From: Akkermansiaceae bacterium
GTDB lineage: Bacteria > Verrucomicrobiota > Verrucomicrobiia > Verrucomicrobiales > Akkermansiaceae
DNA: 34,488 nt
Assembly (NCBI GenBank): GCA_947491475.1
Contig: CANLKN010000036.1
Coordinates: 1 to 34,488 of the forward strand
Direction of reading: 5' to 3'
How positions within the stretch are numbered: position 1 is the first letter of the stretch; each line of letters starts with the position of its first letter. This document shows positions 33,261 to 34,488 of the stretch, in pieces. The notes beneath the pieces were generated by a model, which saw only the letters and a list, made by a program, of their open reading frames with translations, made no database searches and was not told the origin of the DNA. Both the position numbers and the translations under genes were made by a program.

Positions 33261-34488
33261 TCAGGGATTCACGACCACCCGCAGCCGGATGAAACGTCGT
33301 TCAGCCGCTGAAACCGCCACATGATCGCGGACTGTCAGATGTGTGGCCTCGTCCTCCTCGATGATGGTCTGGAGCGATGACCAGGAGCCTTCCTGGAGGT
33401 CATTGCTCACCTCGATGAAGTAGGAGAGATTGGTGGCGGCCGGATTTTTGGGAACGCGCAGGCGCAGGTATTTGCCATCACCCACTTGGGCGAAATCCGC
33501 CTCTGCAGGGCTTGCTGTCGGCGAACGAGGTTCGCTATCAAATGCGTATTCCAACAGGTTGGAAATCCCGTCTCCATCGGCATCGTCACCGGGGAGATTG
33601 GCACCGGGCTCCGCGTTGCCAAACTTGACCGTCTCCCACGCGTCGAGCATGCCGTTGCCGTTGGCATCGGGCTTGGCCGTGATAACCAGCGTATCACTCG
33701 CAAAACCCAGATAGCCCGGCGAAGTGACGGTGGCCGCCACCACATAGGTTCCCACCGCCGAGGGCTCGTGCGGCGAGCCATTGTAGGTCAACGCCACATT
33801 CAGATCCGCCGGCGCGGTGCTGGCAGTGGCGGATTTCGATTTTCCGTCATACACATGCTCGAGATCGCCAAGATTGATGACAGCCATGCCCGGTGCGACC
33901 TCGATCTCCAAGGTGGCGTAATCCGATGCCCCCGAAGCGTCGGTGACGCTCGCCGTGAAGCTGTTAGACCCGGCGGCCCCCCGATCCGGGGTTCCTCCGA
34001 GTGTTCCGCTTGGCGAAACGGTTAGCCAAGCCGGACCTCTGAACCTCGAGAAGGTGAGGGTGTTTCCCGAGTCCGGATCGCTCGCCGCCAGTTGTCCCGA
34101 AAACGCGCCGCCCACCGTCGCGGAGGCCACATAAGGACTGGCGAGGAAAACGGGTGGCCGGTTGGTGAGGTATTTCACCGTCAACTTGGGACGGAATGAC
34201 GCGGTGCCGTGGTTCGCAGTAGCATAACTCGAATAATCCTCGGTGTTGTCGTTATCATCGTCGATCTCATAGCGGATGCGGAACTGCGTCCTGCCGCTGC
34301 GGTTGACGTGCCCGAGATCCGCCGTGGGTAGGCGGCTGAAGATGGTCATGCCATCGTTGTATGCGGGATAGGCGAGTTTGCTCACGGCCGCCTTGCCAGG
34401 AACCGCCTGCCAATCGGCGTTTTCCAGGCTGGAGTTGCCATTGAACGAACCACCAATCACATCCACCAGGATTTCGCCGAAAGTCCGG
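33261..34488 (-). CDS. C-terminal part of a large exported protein with DNRLRE-like, Ig-like and MBG-like domains
   Basis: The frame is open to the right edge, so the N-terminus is outside the window. In order, the visible 408 residues show a DNRLRE/CBM96-like end (QFRIRYEIDDDNDNTEDY to FRPKLTVKYL). Next comes a putative Ig/cadherin-like domain (NRPPVFLASPYVASATVGG to YATLEIEV). An MBG-like domain follows (LEHVYDGKSKSATASTAP to SDTLVITA). Then there is a calcium-binding, dockerin-like segment with DANGNGMLDAWE and DDADGDGISNLLEYAF. It ends with a beta-rich C-terminal module of a kind common in Verrucomicrobia surface proteins (YFIEVSNDLQEGSW to RLRVVVNP). The enzyme activity, if any, would be in the missing part. 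Confidence 0.8.
   Translation of the reverse strand, partial: RTFGEILVDVIGGSFNGNSSLENADWQAVPGKAAVSKLAYPAYNDGMTIFSRLPTADLGHVNRSGRTQFRIRYEIDDDNDNTEDYSSYATANHGTASFRPKLTVKYLTNRPPVFLASPYVASATVGGAFSGQLAASDPDSGNTLTFSRFRGPAWLTVSPSGTLGGTPDRGAAGSNSFTASVTDASGASDYATLEIEVAPGMAVINLGDLEHVYDGKSKSATASTAPADLNVALTYNGSPHEPSAVGTYVVAATVTSPGYLGFASDTLVITAKPDANGNGMLDAWETVKFGNAEPGANLPGDDADGDGISNLLEYAFDSEPRSPTASPAEADFAQVGDGKYLRLRVPKNPAATNLSYFIEVSNDLQEGSWSSLQTIIEEDEATHLTVRDHVAVSAAERRFIRLRVVVNP

Noticed and set aside
1-34488. CRISPR array, tRNA or rRNA genes, replication origin
   Set aside because: No regularly spaced repeats, no cloverleaf-like or rRNA-like sequence and no DnaA-box cluster were seen by eye.

Overview
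The window looks like a chromosomal segment of a Verrucomicrobia-type bacterium. It is GC-rich and Gram-negative (TonB-dependent receptor, many Sec signal peptides). It carries a RAYT transposase, secreted polysaccharide-active proteins, a bacterial-microcompartment (BMC) shell gene, and large secreted proteins with Ig-like and DNRLRE-type modules. The taxonomic call is an inference from gene content and style; no rRNA gene is present.

Layout. Positions 1-2041: a RAYT transposase cut by the left edge, aat, and a small exported protein with a likely frameshift. Positions 2180-4631 (minus): a queuosine operon, queF-queC-queD-folE2, with no queE in the window. Positions 4779-5678: a YihY/BrkB membrane protein. 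Positions 5864-16582 (plus): the metabolic core of the window. Here lie methylmalonyl-CoA epimerase, a four-subunit Na+-pumping methylmalonyl-CoA decarboxylase, a succinyl-CoA-type CoA-transferase, and both methylmalonyl-CoA mutase subunits. Together they can convert succinate to propionate and CO2 while exporting Na+. A small ORF6N DNA-binding gene sits between mutA and mutB. It has an upstream palindrome whose core recurs inside its own coding region.

Positions 16644-18764 (minus): a GH105 unsaturated-uronyl hydrolase and a decayed BNR-4 beta-propeller gene. Positions 18886-19949: a frameshifted, N-terminally short RIC (YtfE-like) di-iron repair gene, convergent with an Rrf2/NsrR-like Fe-S regulator. 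Positions 20046-22647: a small exported CxxC protein and a copper-type TonB-dependent receptor with CxxxM and HxM motifs, with a REP-doublet between them. Positions 22652-25272: PPi-type phosphofructokinase, a RAYT remnant and a NarL-type response regulator. Positions 25449-29837: a metallo-beta-lactamase-fold hydrolase and an Hsp33-like chaperone (minus), three clustered hairpins, and a UvrA paralogue with a degenerate first zinc module. Positions 29946-34488: a secreted GH13 enzyme, an orphan tandem BMC-domain shell gene whose second half has its own start codon, murI, and a secreted multi-domain protein cut by the right edge.

The most unusual signals are these: the orphan double BMC gene with a possible internal start; the ORF6N cassette with matching upstream and intragenic palindromes; a CTTG-rich repeat placed just upstream of both queD and mutA; and several genes carrying indels. 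Some of those indels could be sequence errors, and I say so for each.
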